NCBI GenBank assembly: GCA_946965045.2
Contig: OX337238.1
Coordinates: 1,364,001 to 1,428,000 of the forward strand
Length of the DNA: 64,000 nt
From: Epithemia pelagica
Taxonomy: Eukaryota > Bacillariophyta > Bacillariophyceae > Surirellales > Surirellaceae
Reading direction: 5' to 3'
The position numbers and the translations under genes were made by a program. Within the stretch, counting starts at the first letter, position 1; every line of letters starts with the position of its first letter. The notes beneath the pieces are model-generated. The model was not told where the DNA came from and did not search any database. It worked only from the letters and a program-made list of their open reading frames with translations. This document shows positions 44,519 through 55,746 of this stretch, piece after piece.

Positions 44519-47500
44519 ATGGGAAAGTCGACCATGGTGACTCCTCCTCCGGGAGGAAACACCCGTCTTCCCACGAACTATACCCAAACCATCACTCCCC
44601 CTCCAATCATTGACCTCTGTACCCCTCCAGAGGTCATTGATCTTTGTTCTCCGTCGTCATCCTCTTCGGACTCATCAGGACAGACGCTCATCTTCCTTAC
44701 CAACGAAGGGAGCAAAAATGAGTGGGATGGCCGCTTATACAAGCGATCAGAGCTATATGACGACTGCACAGGGTCGGCCGAGGAACATAGCATCAGCTCT
44801 GACCCTTGGATCCAAGAAAAATGGAATAGGTGGTAAGTTGATGCCGTCGTTCTGGCCATTGTCGTGATTTCTCGTTGTTGTTTTCTTCCCAAAATTTTGA
44901 ATCCATCCGTCACGCGCGCGCATAGCCTAGTCGCTTTTATTGTTTGTACTAGAATCTACGTAGCCCCTACGACGCTGCACGTTCTCGCAAGTGTCACCCT
45001 CTTCCTTTGCACCTCTCTCATTTCCGCTCTTCATTTTGTCATTGTCGCAACAGTTTCACCATGGCAACCCGCCAATCGCAGCGGATGCGGGAGCACTTGA
45101 ACTCCAATAGCGCACCACCCAACAACACTGGACAGGATGACGCAGTCCCTCCAGTCCCTCCGAATCTGCGACGTTCCGTACGTCGACTGGAAGCAGAATC
45201 GTCGTCGGAAGGAAACGACAACGACCCTGTCGCAAACGCAACAACAACAACAGTTCTTCCTCAAGAACCTCAGCAATCAAAGTAAGTCTAATAATGCTCT
45301 TGCTTCACCAGGTCTGTTAATACTTGTCTCTCACCATCGTTTGCTTTTGTTCTGCAGCATTTCGACTGCGGAGCTTGTTGCACGCAACGATTCTTCCAGG
45401 TTTGCGTTGTCAACAACAACGGCTCCTGAGGCAGCACCTGGCCAGGAGGAGGTTCCCATGACCAAGAAGCTGGACACCAAGCTTCTTTCTACGGCTGTAG
45501 TACAGCGCAAGCCGATCTCCTTGTGCGCAGAGACTGGTGCTGTGATGGTGTCCAAGTCCCTTGCAAGAGCACCTCCAACGATGGATGCTCAGTCGGCGCG
45601 CTCTATTGCTGCATGGACATCATACTGCAAGTTGTCCCCTACCATTCATGGGGAGTTCAATCTCTTCGACATCGGCGGCCTACGACAAGGACAAGGCCGC
45701 TTCGTTACAACGCTACTTCGGCCTTCTACAGAGACAAGAAGATTTCCATTTCCTACTGGAACCTATAGACAATCCAGATGAGCCAGATGACAGTGGAGAG
45801 AAACTCCCCATGCTATTTTATGTGCTGGGTGGAGTCAAGACTACTGGAAAGATCACGCTGTTGAACAACACCATGATCTGCTTCGTCCTGAATACACGGA
45901 TGAAGGGATACGATCCGACAACCCACTCAATGTGGGATGTCAAATTCAACTTCCAACCCAACTCGATGATGAAATTTCTCCACCACATCTTCGCCTGCCT
46001 TAAAGCCAACGGAGTGGCCCTAACACAGTCGGACCTCCGCTTTGGCCGTGGATCCTACCACGAACTCCTCGCCAACATGTGGGCGGATGCGGCAAAACAA
46101 CGATCTGAATTTGGGCGGCTACCCTTCAGGGTCATCACTGCCTTACACGACGAGCAAAAGATGAAACACGCAGAACCCAAACTTCGCCTGCAGATTGAAA
46201 AGGGCAACGAAAATAACAACGAATTGCGGATGGCCGTCTTTTATATGTTCTCTCGTGACACGTCGGACCGAAATGGTGAAGTAAGTTGTTGTGTTGTTGA
46301 TTGTTTGTTGTTGATTGTTTGTCCACTCACTCTTTGATTGTTGCTTTCTTGTGATTGCAGGCTAGACTTGCTAAAGTTAGTGACTTTGTGTTCGTCAAAA
46401 AATTAGACAAGTCGTATGGAATGTTGTCCGGACTCGTTGCAATGATTCCGAAGGAATCCATCGAAGAGAAGACGTCCAAGCTGACGACGAGTAAGACAGC
46501 GATCGACCGAACCGTGGATCACACCGCGAACATGATCATCGACAACCCTTCCGACGAGAACTGCACGTACAAAGTGCTGATGCGGTACATGAAGATTACC
46601 CAGCCGCCAGGGTGGCAAGGATTGATCTTCCTCGAGCGAATCCCAGCGAAGCACATGGCCGCTCGGAAAGATGGTGCAACGCACCTCGGGTGGACCGAAT
46701 TGGTCCCCGAAACCTCGAAGACTGACGGAGACGGGTCGGGTTTCAAATGCGCAGGTAGATTGGGTGCGAATTTCCCGAACCGAAACTTGAAAGCTCTGGC
46801 CCGTCGCTGCGGATTTGAAAACGCGGAGAGAGTCACTGGTCGGACGGGCCGTCGCACGGGAATTACCAAAGTTGCAAACAGTGGCATCCCGCAAGCATTG
46901 GCCCGACAATACGGACGCCACGCAACCGACAAGGCGAACGAAAAGTACCAGGACGCCACGGCGCGATCGAAGCAGATTGCTTTGACGGCGAATTGGTACT
47001 CGGGCTCGGAAGACGAGAACAAAGATCCCAAAAAAGGTAAGCCCGTTGTCGTTGATTGTCGCGTCAAGTTTCATGGTTGTTCACTCATTTTCTTTTGCTT
47101 TTGATTCGGCCACAAAAGACAAAAAGAAGAACAAGAAGAAGAAAAAGAAGCGATCAAAGAAGAAGCACTCATCATCATCCTCGTCATCATCATGTGATGC
47201 ATCTGCTTCATCGTCCTTGTTGTCGTCGACAGAATTCAGAGTGCTCTTGAAGCGAGCAAAAATGGAGACGTTTCAGCAACGAAAAATAGACAAGTTGGAA
47301 CACGCCAAAAAGAAGATGGAGACGTCCTCTGGTGCTGACAATGACAACAGCGACAGCTCACTCAGCCACCACAAATCCAAGAAGCGTAGCTCAAACCACA
47401 AAAAGAAAGGTATGTTGATTGTTGCAATGGATGCTTGATTGTTGTGTCGTCCTTTTGCTCATTTCATTGGTTTTGGTTAAACAGACAAGAAGAAGAAGAA

Positions 47501-48541
47501 GAAGAAGAAGAAGAAGAAGAAGAAGAAGAAGAAGAAGAAGAAGAAGAAGAAGAAGAAGAAGAAGAAGAAGAAGAAGAAGAAGAAGAAGAAGAAGAAGAAG
47601 AAGAAGAAGAAGAAGAAGAAGAAGCGTCGCAAAACCTCTTCTACAGCCGCGTTGTCGTTGTCATCGTCTTCGTCATCTTCTGGTGACAATCTCTTTCGTG
47701 AATTGGGTAGATTGGAGAAAAAGAAGAACAAGAAGAACCCACAACAACCACCTCCTGTTGTTTCTGTTGTTGGTACGATGAATTTGAATTGTTGCTTTTC
47801 GTCCTGTTAACACTGGTTTCTCACCGACTCTCGTTCCTTTTTGACAAAGGCCAAGTCGAAAAAGAGAACACAACACCATTGTCATCAACCATGGCCAAGA
47901 AAGTTGCTGACGTGATGGACAACAAGTTGAAGAAGAAGTACTCGAGTACTTCTTCGCCTGGAAAAGATTTGGTGCTTGCCACCCGTCACCACCACAATGC
48001 ACCCACAGAGACGACGGTAGCTTCCTCGCACAGAGTTGCTGTCTCCTTGCAACAACCATTGTCGCCAAGCCCATTGCGTACCAGACGCCCAACTGCTCCT
48101 GGTCGTTACCACGACCATTCAGTGGATTGTCATATTGGTGGTGGTCGTCATTCGGACGACCGTGTCGTGGAGCATCATTTGTCGTCGTACGCCTACCATC
48201 GCCAGGGGCACAACAATGTTTATGCATCCCAGTCGGCGTCGTACTCACCCTCTCCACCACCACCCTCCCATTCTCGGCATCATCATTCCTCCTCCTTGAC
48301 TCATGAGTACCACCGCCGCCATCAATATGACCCGTCACCATCGCCACCGCCACCACCTCCTTCGTATCGTGCTCCAGCATACCCTTATTACCACCACAAT
48401 CATCATTCCCACCATCACCATCACCACCGTAGTGGATACACGCCACCGCCGCCGCCGCCGCCTCCTCGTTCCTCTTCTTCTCTCCATTACCATCACGAAC
48501 ATCGCGGCAACCATCACGGTCATCACCGCTACCACCACTGA
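44519..48541 (+). CDS. Crypton-like tyrosine recombinase, multi-exon
   Basis: Exons as read: 44519-44832, 45054-45281, 45358-~45680, to 46280, 46361-47036, 47119-47409, 47485-47772, 47850-48541. Introns start GTAAGT, GTAAGC, GTATGT or GTACGA, end in AG and keep phase. One join is unresolved: the frame shifts by one between 45630 and 45690, from a real indel, an error or an unseen intron. The N-terminus has two SUMO-interaction-like motifs, PIIDLC and EVIDLC, before a Ser-rich run. The core has RNGEARLAKVSDF (candidate first Arg), then GRTGRRTGITKVANSGIP and QYGRHATDKANEKYQ, matching the R...H...Y end of Crypton recombinases, although the usual HxxR reads RxxR. The C-terminus adds a 46-Lys run and a His/Pro-rich tail. 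Function is inferred from these motifs. Confidence 0.65.
47487..47624 (+). repeat. (AAG)46 microsatellite, in-frame poly-lysine
   Basis: 46 uninterrupted AAG triplets in the seventh exon of the recombinase gene. By the splice model they encode 46 lysines followed by RRKTSS. The other two forward frames give poly-Arg and poly-Glu ORFs, which are shadows. Confidence 0.9.
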
Positions 48542-49280
48542 CTTCGTGTCTTGCCAGCCATGCCTCCAAGTACTTCTTCTTCCGACTATAGACGTTGATG
48601 CGTTGAAGGTACGTTGATTGTTGCGCCTGTCCTCTCTCTTTACCTTGTCTCGGCCACACAGTTGTCTCACGCAGTCTCGTTTTTGTATTTTTGCCTTGGA
48701 ACGAAATTTTGGATGTCTTCTTCTGTTTCGGTCGTGTTTATCCGCTCGTTGTTACACGTTACGATCACTGTCTCTGTCCGTTGTCTCCGCCTTTTGTCAT
48801 GTTGCCCCTATGCCTGTTGGTCTGTTGCTGGTTGACTGTCCGTTTCTGTCCGTTTTCGACTGTTTCCGTTTTTGGCGCGTTCCGTTTCTGTGGGTGCTAC
48901 TTTTCTGTGGGTGCTACTTTTCTCTGGGAGCTACTTTTCCGTTTTGGGCTATTCTAAATTCTTACACTAAAATAAAAATCCAATTACAGTAATTTTTAGG
49001 GCTTATCTATTTGGGGGTGAAAGTAGGGAAAGGCACGACGAGGAGTGATAAAGGTAGAAAGTAAATCCTCATCTCACTCCCTTTCTACTTTCCACGATCT
49101 TTCCACGCATTCTTTTCCCCCATTAATCCAATCTCACACATACAACAGATGAGGATAAGCACCTCTGGTAACAGCATGGTATCGTTTCACCGCCTCCTCC
49201 TCTCCTCCTCTCACACACAGCAACCAAACAAGTTTCATACATACCTTTGTTATTCTTGAGATACTGTTCATTGTTTCACC
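48542..49280. other. Spacer between recombinase and transposase genes
   Basis: No supported gene. It has T-rich, low-complexity sequence with a repeated GTGCTACTTTTC phrase near 48895-48930, and GAAAGTA motifs near 49020-49070 like those at the element ends. It should contain the recombinase 3' end and the transposase promoter. Confidence 0.5.
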
Positions 49281-52200
49281 ATGCCGGACGATCCGGGAGA
49301 ATCTCCATCAAAAGGGGATGAAGCCCCTTTACCTTCATCATCTAAAAAGCGAACTCCCAAACCGAAGAAAAAGACTCCTAAATCCAACAAGACTCCGTCA
49401 TCCAAGAAGAAACCTCCGCCCTCTACAAATCCGAAGAAGAAATCTCCCTTACAACGCAAACCCTCGGCATTGAAAAAACAACAAGCAAAAGTCGACGCTT
49501 ACTTTGCACAAATCGAAGGAGTTATCGACACTGCCGCTAAGAACGAGAAAGAGATGGTTCCTCTTCTCGACACTGTTCATCCCTATTTCTTGTCCTTTCC
49601 GAATCATTCCAAGTGGTGGGATTTCGCAGTACACATCGATTGGGCATTGCTTGAGAACAACATCATTGGAGTGGAGCATAATTATTACGAGTTTGCTGGC
49701 ATGCGCAAAATTATCAACCAACTCAAAGCCTTTGTCAAGGTTGGGGAAAACCCTGTCCCACTCGATGCCCCTCCAGCCAAACATGCTGAACTTTCAAAAG
49801 AGCGTTTTGGAGAAGTCTGTCGGAAATGTATCATTTGCCCCATCTGTTTCCGAGATGATAAGAAGACACTTTCAGAATCAGTTGTTCTATGTGGTTCCCT
49901 CCGCCCATCCAACATTTCACAGCACTGTGACAAGAAGCATAAAGAGTTTGACATTGATGCCGACCAGGAGAGGAAGGTTTCTACTTATAAGCAATCTACT
50001 ATGTCTCACTGCCGGAAGGACCACACAACAAAATCAGCAACTCAATCCAAATTCCAAATGCTGATATACCGGTTCGTGAACGACTGTTGCCTTCCAGCAA
50101 TCACAGTCGAGAAACCTCAGTTTTGCAAAATGATCCAGTTTGCCATGGAAAATGCCGGCTTGCTAAAGGGCAGCCGTGTTGAGATCATGAGTCGGCGGCA
50201 GATCACGAAGATTCGGATCTCGTCGTATCAGAACTTTTTCCTTGTTGTTGCCTCTCTCGTCCGCAAGGCCAGAGCTGAATACAACCGTCTCTGTTCCCAA
50301 GACGTTCCATTTGTCACTTGCTGCCACGATATTTGGCAAGCCCGTGACCATGATGTGCTCGGTGTCACCATCATGTTTACAGATCCGCGTAATTGCACAA
50401 TCTACCGGATCCCCATCGGCCTTGCCGAATGCCATGGTCACGCGGCAACAGATGTTGCAAATTTGACGGACCATCTCCTCTTGAGTGTTGGTCTCACCTC
50501 CAAAGATCTCTGCGCGGCCGTGAATGACAATACCTCCGCGGCTGTTTTGGCGGGGAAGTACATTATCGGCAACCCCGACAAGGCTGGTAAGTGCAATATG
50601 CACAAGGCCGAATTGATCCTGAAACACGCAACGGGTCTTGTCGAACGATACAACAACCATATCTTGATGGATAGTAATAAGCTCTTTTGCGATTGCTGGA
50701 TGATTTTCAAGAAATTTGCTTCATGGCTCACTGCCAAGAAAGCCCCTCACCGTTGAAGAAAGTTCAAGGAGGGCATCAAGAAACTTGGCGGACGGGTTGT
50801 TGTCATTCCCCTCCCCAACGACACCCGAGTTGGTGGTTGTGTCTTATCCAAGCAGTCACTTCTACGCAACAAAAAGATGATGGATCTGTACGTAAAGACT
50901 GCAGTCCGAAGCGACTCTCAATTCAAGGAACACTATCCTGAGGAAGACGACTGGAAGGTGAATGCACAATACGACGGCATCCTAACAAATTTGAAGCGGG
51001 TCTCCATGAAACTCCAAACAGACGACCCAGGAGCCAACTCTGCGTCTTTACTTGAGATTTATACGGCCTTCTATCATGCCCAGATAATGCGTATGGAAGA
51101 GCCTGACTGTGGAGTTGGGGTTTTGCCTATCTCTTCCGATGACAGTGATATTTTTTTGGATGCAAGTTGCACAATGGATGACCTAGAAGAGATGCGGCGA
51201 CTAATCCCATACAAGGAGCTAGAACCCGGTGCCCGACTTCTTATCCGACGCATAATTCAAGAATACAGGCACTACCTATTCAACCGCGACCCTGATGCAC
51301 TAAAGGCTGTATGTGCGAATCCTCTGTTGGCCAGTGTCTATGCTGACATGTTTGTGAGTTTTGGAGTTTACGACTTGGATACAGTGAAGGAAGGGCGTCG
51401 TATTTTCGTCCAAGACATGGTTGATCTCCACATAAATGCTCGTGTTTCAACTATCGGAGCTGCAATGGCGAAACAAGGACAACAGGGCGACAAGAAACAA
51501 GGAAACCGCTTCTTCATCGGGCAATTCAGCAACACTGAAATACAAAGCAATCGATGTGTTTGAACGAATTCGACGCTCCAGCGATTTGAAGAACCAAGGT
51601 ATGCTCCATCTAACAGGAAGGGCATCAAATGCAGCAAAAGAAAAAGAAATCGAAGAGGCACTCCGCAAAGCCTGCAATGATTCGTACGATGATTTCCTGC
51701 GACACTGCCGTTCCCAAATTGACAATAACTGGGAGCAGGTTATCAAGCAGTACCCAACACCCAAGTTCCTGGACGAATATGACGACTGGTCTGCCGAAGC
51801 TGAGGAAACATTCTCGCGCCATTGCCACAATCGCAACTACCTTGAAGTAGGCCAACACTTTGATCTGATGGGTTGGTGGAACGTGCACTCCAGCAATTGG
51901 GAATATGTGTTCCCGTCGGCAATCATCTGGTTGGCCAAACCGGCCACCAATGCCTTCCAAGAGAGAATCTTCTCTATCGGGAGTTGGATGCTCCAGAATA
52001 AGTTAATGGGCAACATGAAAAAAAAACGAATGAAATGCGTACTATGGAGTACATTAACAGAAAAGTCTTGGAGGAGATTACAACGAACGAGAAGAACATT
52101 GAAAAGGGCATTGGCACCAGTAAGTCATACGACAAACGGATTGTGATCCCCGAGGATGCGGCAATGGATGCGGCAGTCGAATTGAGTCTTTAAGACCAAC

Positions 52201-53300
52201 GGAAAAAGTTTCAAACCTCGGCCGTCCGGGATGCGACTACGGGCTTCCGCCAGTATTCCCACTCACACAAAGTCAACAGCAATGTCTTGGAAGACCCGGT
52301 AGTTGGGGGCACGTACTATCCCGTGGTTGGGTACAAAAAGCCAGCGGAAGAAGACAACGGACAGAATGAATCAACAACCATTCCGGTCCCACCACCAGAG
52401 GAGGTACCCAAAGTTGCTGGGGTTGTACCTCCGTTGCCTGACGATGAAGATGACAAGGATGGAACTGAAGCGGTGGCAATGGATAGTGCAATGGACAATG
52501 TGGTCTACAAGTTGTCGACTCATGGAGAAACTACAACTCCAATTGACTTCAACCGGGCTGTATATGTGGAGATTGATGCCAAATACGAAGACGATTCGGT
52601 AGCCTCCTCATTGCCTATACCAAAGGATCCAGACGAAGATAGTGATGGGATCATTGACCATGTACTGGACAAGGAATTGTGGGACGAGACGGACGACGAT
52701 CCTCGTCTAGAAGAACTCGTTACCATGCCGGATGACAATGAGGGAGAAGACAAAACCGGAGATGACAAAACCAGAGATGACGGCGATGATACTGACGTGC
52801 AGGTCATCAAAGTTACGAAACCCGACAATACCGACAATACAAAGACCGATAATACGCCAAAAGGGAAAAAAGCAAAGAAGGATGCACCGGTCCAGTCCAC
52901 ATTGGGATGGAAACGTAAACCTAGTCCATCCAGTGCTCCCACATCTCCGGCAAAGAAGAGAAACAAAACCGTACCCATTGGACAATCTCCTCGCATTCGC
53001 AAAAACAACAAGAAACTGTTAAAGGACAGGGCAACCAAGCGGTCTCAGGTGAACACAGAGGAGAATGACGAGATGTCAGTGGACAGAGACTTGGAAAAAG
53101 ACGAGAGTGCTCCGAATACAGGAGAAGAGGATGACGATGGCAATGATGAAAACCAAGACCAAGGAGATGACGACGTGTGTGACGATGAAGAAGAAGAATC
53201 GACCCGTTCGGATGGTGATGACGATGACAACGATGATGAAAACGACGATGACAAACGCGATGAAGAAGAAGAAGAAGACGAAGACGATGCCGAAGAATAA
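49281..53300 (+). pseudogene. hAT transposase, decayed
   Basis: Starts at ATG 49281 with a Lys/Pro-rich nuclear-localisation-like leader. A BED-type finger follows (Cys186, Cys189, His215, His220), then the RNase H-fold transposase core with CHDIW (Asp350), AVNDNTSAAVLAG (Asp416) and CNMHKAELIL. The C-terminal dimerisation region is clear (WWNVHSSNWEYVFPSAIIWLAKPATNAFQERIFSIGSWM, near 51865-51990). Lesions are TGA at 50754-50756 (HR*RKFKEG), a +1 shift near 51535, a compensating shift in an A run at 52017-52026, and TAA at 52191-52193. The same frame continues as an acidic, Lys-rich tail to 53300, which may instead be a separate ORF. It was probably once a single ~1,330-codon gene. Not functional as read. 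Confidence 0.8.
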
Positions 53301-53402
53301 AAGAACGAACCAAAAAGAGAAGATGAGTGTGAAACATGAGATTTACAGAAGAAGATTTTACTATTGGAATTTATGAATTTACCACAAAGAGCGATTAAGA
53401 GT

Positions 53403-55214
53403 TTAGGAGAATACTTGATATTTGTAGATCATGGACTCGATTGTTTTGCGCATAGAGAAATCAACTCTGTCCGTCTGGCGCAACTGCGATAGGAATGCTG
53501 TTCGTGATTCATAAGATACGGAATGTTGTCCGAACGCACCAAAGAGGGGATTGATGACATGCCAAGTTTCAGGGGGCAGCCAAGATTCGAGAACTTTGGA
53601 ACATGGCAAAGCAGTGACACCTTTCGGGACCCATCCAAGATGCTCACTCCACCTGATGACATGAATGTCGGACGGTATACCATCCACTCTTTGAAACGCC
53701 GTTTTGATCACTATGCAGGCGGTTTTGTATCCAATGCCATACAACGTAGTCAACTCGTAGATTGTTATGTCGTTTGGAATTTTCCCATGATGCCGTTGAC
53801 AGAAGTAGTCTGCCGCATTAACGATTCTCTCAGTGTTTTGATAGTATCGACCGGACTCTGAGAAGATGGAACAAAGGGCATCCATTCCATATTGTTGCGT
53901 GATTTCTATGACGGCCATTGCTGAAGTGAGGCCAAAAGCAAACAGCCGTGGCATGATTGAGCTCAGTTGAAGATCCGACGTACTGCTGCTCATGCAAATT
54001 GTCATTAAAATCATGAAAGGTCGATCAGCACTAGGGTCATGTTGACAGTCAAGCCAACTTGTCCATTTGTCCCGAGGTGCGAAGAATCCTTTTTCTTGGA
54101 GTTCCTCGTGGAAAGCAATCATCTGGGAAAGCATGGAAAGTCTTTTCTCCACAATGCTCTCCTCAAGCATCCGGATATTAAGTCCACATTTCGGTGGAGT
54201 CATCAATAATGGAGGTTTCCCAGGTTGGTGTCTCCGGTCAGGATATGATATTTCCAGTTTGGAGCGAGATGCGGATTGAAGCAATTTGGCTACTGTTGAA
54301 GTCCAGTGTCTTGTTGAGTATGAGTGTGTACCCGTGGGAGATTTCTTTGGTGAACCTTTCGACTGGTTCTTTTTGGGTGTAGACTGGTTTTGGATCTCAT
54401 GGGGTAAAGAAATCTCCATCTTTCCACTGTCTTCCGGCAAGGAATCGGTCGATGACAATTGGTCGTTGGTAGGAGTGGGTAATGTAGGACTGTTTGAGAC
54501 GTTTGGTTTGTATTGACTAGCAAAGAGTTGCTGCAATAATGACAAGTAGGGCCGCAGGTGCACTGGAAAGAGCGTCTGTTGTGTTGCCATTTCTTCCGTA
54601 TGAGAATCCGCAACGTAGTAATCAACGATGAAATCTTGTGCGCATGGTTTGCAATAGATGGCACAACCAGTGCGGATAAACCATGATGAGATGATGGTTT
54701 CGGTAGGAATGGGTGGGCCTTGTATGCACATTTGCTTGGTGAATTCCATGCATTGCTCGAATTTGGAATTCTCCATTACAGTGAAGAAAGGGTCGCAACT
54801 TATGGAAAGTATCAGCCGGTTGGAGTCGTTTGATTCGTTAGGGATGAAAAAGTGTTGGAATGAGTCGATTGGATGCTGTTTGGGAAACCCATCTTTTAAT
54901 GTCCGCACGATGATGCACACAATCAGTTGTACTTGTTCCCAGAAATGGAATGGTTGGAGTAGGCAGGGATGAGACTGTGATTGCGATGTGTTCCATTCTT
55001 TGTAGAAGATGAAGCCATCGTGCCGGATGAGCCACGATATGGTTTGTTGATGAACAGCATAACGGAGTGCGTTGGGTGTCATGGAAGGTTGCTCTGTGCC
55101 GTTGATGAAATCGTCCATAAGAGTAAAGAAAGGTTTACTCGAGTGGAGAACGTACATGGGCCGGCATTTAGATTTGAATTGAATTGTGTTGTGTTCGATA
55201 AATTCATTCATCAT
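53403..55214 (-). CDS. HhH-GPD DNA glycosylase, endonuclease III-like
   Basis: 603 aa from ATG 55214. The frame is open upstream to 55346 with a Cys-rich stretch (CCICF...LCRFCL) that could be an earlier exon. The last ~190 residues form an HhH-GPD base-excision glycosylase: LYGIGYKTACIVIKTAF supplies the hairpin and catalytic Lys (Lys497), and IPSDIHVIRWSEHLG the catalytic Asp (Asp516), 19 residues apart as in the Nth family. The C-terminal Cys quartet that holds the 4Fe-4S cluster in Nth is absent. The N-terminal ~400 residues are unrecognised, with a Lys/Ser/Pro-rich linker. Both catalytic residues and a clean frame contrast with the decayed transposase beside it, whose 3' end converges 102 nt away. 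The substrate base is unknown. Confidence 0.75.
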   Translation of the reverse strand: MMNEFIEHNTIQFKSKCRPMYVLHSSKPFFTLMDDFINGTEQPSMTPNALRYAVHQQTISWLIRHDGFIFYKEWNTSQSQSHPCLLQPFHFWEQVQLIVCIIVRTLKDGFPKQHPIDSFQHFFIPNESNDSNRLILSISCDPFFTVMENSKFEQCMEFTKQMCIQGPPIPTETIISSWFIRTGCAIYCKPCAQDFIVDYYVADSHTEEMATQQTLFPVHLRPYLSLLQQLFASQYKPNVSNSPTLPTPTNDQLSSTDSLPEDSGKMEISLPHEIQNQSTPKKNQSKGSPKKSPTGTHSYSTRHWTSTVAKLLQSASRSKLEISYPDRRHQPGKPPLLMTPPKCGLNIRMLEESIVEKRLSMLSQMIAFHEELQEKGFFAPRDKWTSWLDCQHDPSADRPFMILMTICMSSSTSDLQLSSIMPRLFAFGLTSAMAVIEITQQYGMDALCSIFSESGRYYQNTERIVNAADYFCQRHHGKIPNDITIYELTTLYGIGYKTACIVIKTAFQRVDGIPSDIHVIRWSEHLGWVPKGVTALPCSKVLESWLPPETWHVINPLFGAFGQHSVSYESRTAFLSQLRQTDRVDFSMRKTIESMIYKYQVFS

Positions 55215-55746
55215 GTATTGATGATTGTGGGGAGAGAGTATATCAGAGAGGCAGAAGCGGCAGAGGTGAATGTGCTGTGCTCTGGGAGTGAAGCAGATAC
55301 AGCATGTCAGTCGGACATAGAAGTATGGGGTGTACTGAAGTAACAAAGTAAGACTACTTCGGTGCTAGGAAAGTAAGTGTGGGCTGTGGTTTTTGTTCTA
55401 TCCATAGTACGAAAGTAAAGTAAGGGAAGAATTGGAATGGTAGCTTAAGTAGAGGAGTAAAGTAACTGGTGAGAAGTAGTGATTTGTGGGTGGGGGAAGT
55501 ACTACGTGCTTGTTTGTGGGAAACTTACTAAGTCACGAAGTAAAGTATTACATATTATACATATTAGTATAGACTTTGAAAGTAAAGTATAGAGTTAGTT
55601 TAAGTCTGACTAGAAATATCGAAGTAAAGTACTGAATAATATACAGAGTGGATATAAGTATGTAAGAATAGTACGTACTTAAAGAGAATTTACTTATTAG
55701 TATATAAGGAGTCTAGAACGTGGATTAAAGTTACTTCACAACTCTG
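55215..55746. other. Right subterminal region of the hAT element
   Basis: Rich in GAAGTAAAGTA-type motifs in both orientations, mirroring the left end, but without the 219-bp satellite. It ends in the inverted repeat 55731-55746. Confidence 0.7.
55731..55746 (-). repeat. hAT element right terminal inverted repeat
   Basis: TTACTTCACAACTCTG, exact complement of the left end, followed by AACCCAGT. Confidence 0.95.

Larger units (their letters stand above)
43154..55746. mobile_element. Giant hAT-type DNA transposon with cargo genes, 12.6 kb
   Basis: Ends are perfect 16-bp inverted repeats, CAGAGTTGTGAAGTAA at 43154-43169 and its complement at 55731-55746. Both sides carry AACCCAGT (43146-43153 and 55747-55754). 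Copy 1 has that octamer once (9539-9546) with continuous flanks, an exact empty site. An 8-bp duplication and CAGAG termini are hAT hallmarks. Inside, in order, are subterminal AAAGTA repeats, a large palindrome, a spliced tyrosine-recombinase gene (44519-48541), a decayed hAT transposase (49281-53300) and, on the minus strand, an HhH-GPD glycosylase (53403-55214), then right subterminal AAGTAAAGTA repeats. A nested Crypton is possible in principle, but I find no second boundary around the recombinase. Confidence 0.9.

Noticed and set aside
45631-45655. A 25-nt GT..AG 'intron' that would restore the recombinase frame
   Set aside because: It has the right length modulo three but is far too short for spliceosomal removal; an indel or unseen intron is likelier.
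47419-47781. Poly-Arg and poly-Glu ORFs over the AAG tract, and poly-Phe on the minus strand
   Set aside because: They are alternative readings of the (AAG)46 microsatellite; the spliced recombinase frame reads it as lysine.
48303-48617. ORFs rich in Thr/Ile/His over the 3' part of the recombinase gene
   Set aside because: Alternative frames of the CCACCA/CATCAC repeats that encode the His/Pro tail.
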